From positions 4,402,501 through 4,466,500 of the forward strand of contig NZ_CP115396.1 in assembly GCF_027625995.1 (NCBI RefSeq): a stretch of 64,000 bases of DNA, written 5' to 3'. A program made the position numbers and the translations under genes. The notes below the pieces were generated by a model. The model searched no databases. It was not told the DNA's origin and worked only from the letters and a program-made list of their open reading frames with translations. This stretch comes from Hymenobacter yonginensis (GTDB taxonomy: Bacteria > Bacteroidota > Bacteroidia > Cytophagales > Hymenobacteraceae). Shown piece by piece: positions 63,941 through 64,000 of the stretch; the first letter of the stretch is position 1, and every line of letters begins with the position of its first letter.

Positions 63941-64000
63941 CGGGCGTCACTCTCTGCCACTTCTTTTTTCACTTCACTCACCTTTCTTCTTCCCATGATG
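63941..64000 (+). other. leader and possible start of the next gene at the right edge
   Basis: A pyrimidine-rich run (TTCACTCACCTTTCTTCTTCCC) ends in ATGATG at 63995-64000. A start codon is likely there, but nothing of the product can be read. In fructan loci the next gene is often a SusC-type transporter; this is inference only. Confidence 0.4.

Overview
The window looks like a chromosomal segment of a high-GC Bacteroidota, most like Hymenobacter or a close Cytophagales relative. The reasons are: an ATP synthase cluster (AtpZ, AtpI-like, then a, c, b, delta, alpha, gamma) without beta and epsilon; a SprE/PorW-type lipoprotein of the type IX secretion system (T9SS); two giant secreted proteins ending in T9SS sorting domains; promoters of the TAnnTTTG type; few Shine-Dalgarno sites; a one-protein sensor/AraC regulator next to fructan genes; and a PafA-type phosphatase. 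No rRNA, tRNA, CRISPR array, integrase or transposase was recognised.

Layout. 1-3.1 kb: 5' part of sprE/porW (minus). 3.3-9.35 kb: ATP synthase genes (plus). 9.4-16.7 kb: a small unknown protein, a tail-collar-domain protein with a Tat-like leader, and a 1602-residue T9SS cargo, bracketed by two copies of a dispersed repeat in opposite orientation. 16.7-27.1 kb: housekeeping and envelope genes (HAD phosphatase, pafA, ppa, a UbiA-like protein, NAD(P)HX repair enzyme, lipoprotein, msrB, M48 peptidase, serine dehydratase). 27.2-33.3 kb: a 2042-residue beta-helix T9SS cargo. 33.7-39 kb: channel-like protein, lutB, small unknown, M28 peptidase, ispF. 39.2-46.3 kb: a TetR-controlled RND efflux operon (TolC, adaptor, pump). 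46.5-50.8 kb: an acyl-carrier-like protein lacking the usual serine, YkvA, NlpC/P60, DUF4157-like, SDR, and an Ala/Ser/Thr-rich membrane protein. 50.9-54 kb: a five-PAS histidine kinase. 54.2-56.8 kb: an arsenic cassette (arsR, DUF6428, arsC, arsO) behind a perfect 18-bp inverted-repeat operator. 57-64 kb: a fructan/fructose locus (hybrid sensor-regulator, sugar porter, fructokinase, GH32) running off the right edge.

How parts connect. SprE/PorW at the left edge belongs to the machinery that exports the two T9SS cargo proteins. The fructan locus is self-contained: a periplasmic sugar-binding sensor with its own AraC output, followed by hydrolysis (GH32), uptake (porter) and phosphorylation (kinase). 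The arsenic cassette encodes sensing, arsenate reduction and a flavin monooxygenase, but no efflux pump is seen in the window.

The most unusual signal is a set of eight intergenic elements (6.1, 8.4, 19.3, 21.0, 27.1, 39.0, 41.6 and 61.4 kb). Each is built from short permuted words arranged as inverted arms. Most fit the gap from one gene's stop codon to the next gene's start, or to the other stop codon in a convergent pair. The word vocabulary differs at each locus, so these do not look like copies of one transposed element. I know of no named class that covers them, but novelty could not be checked here.
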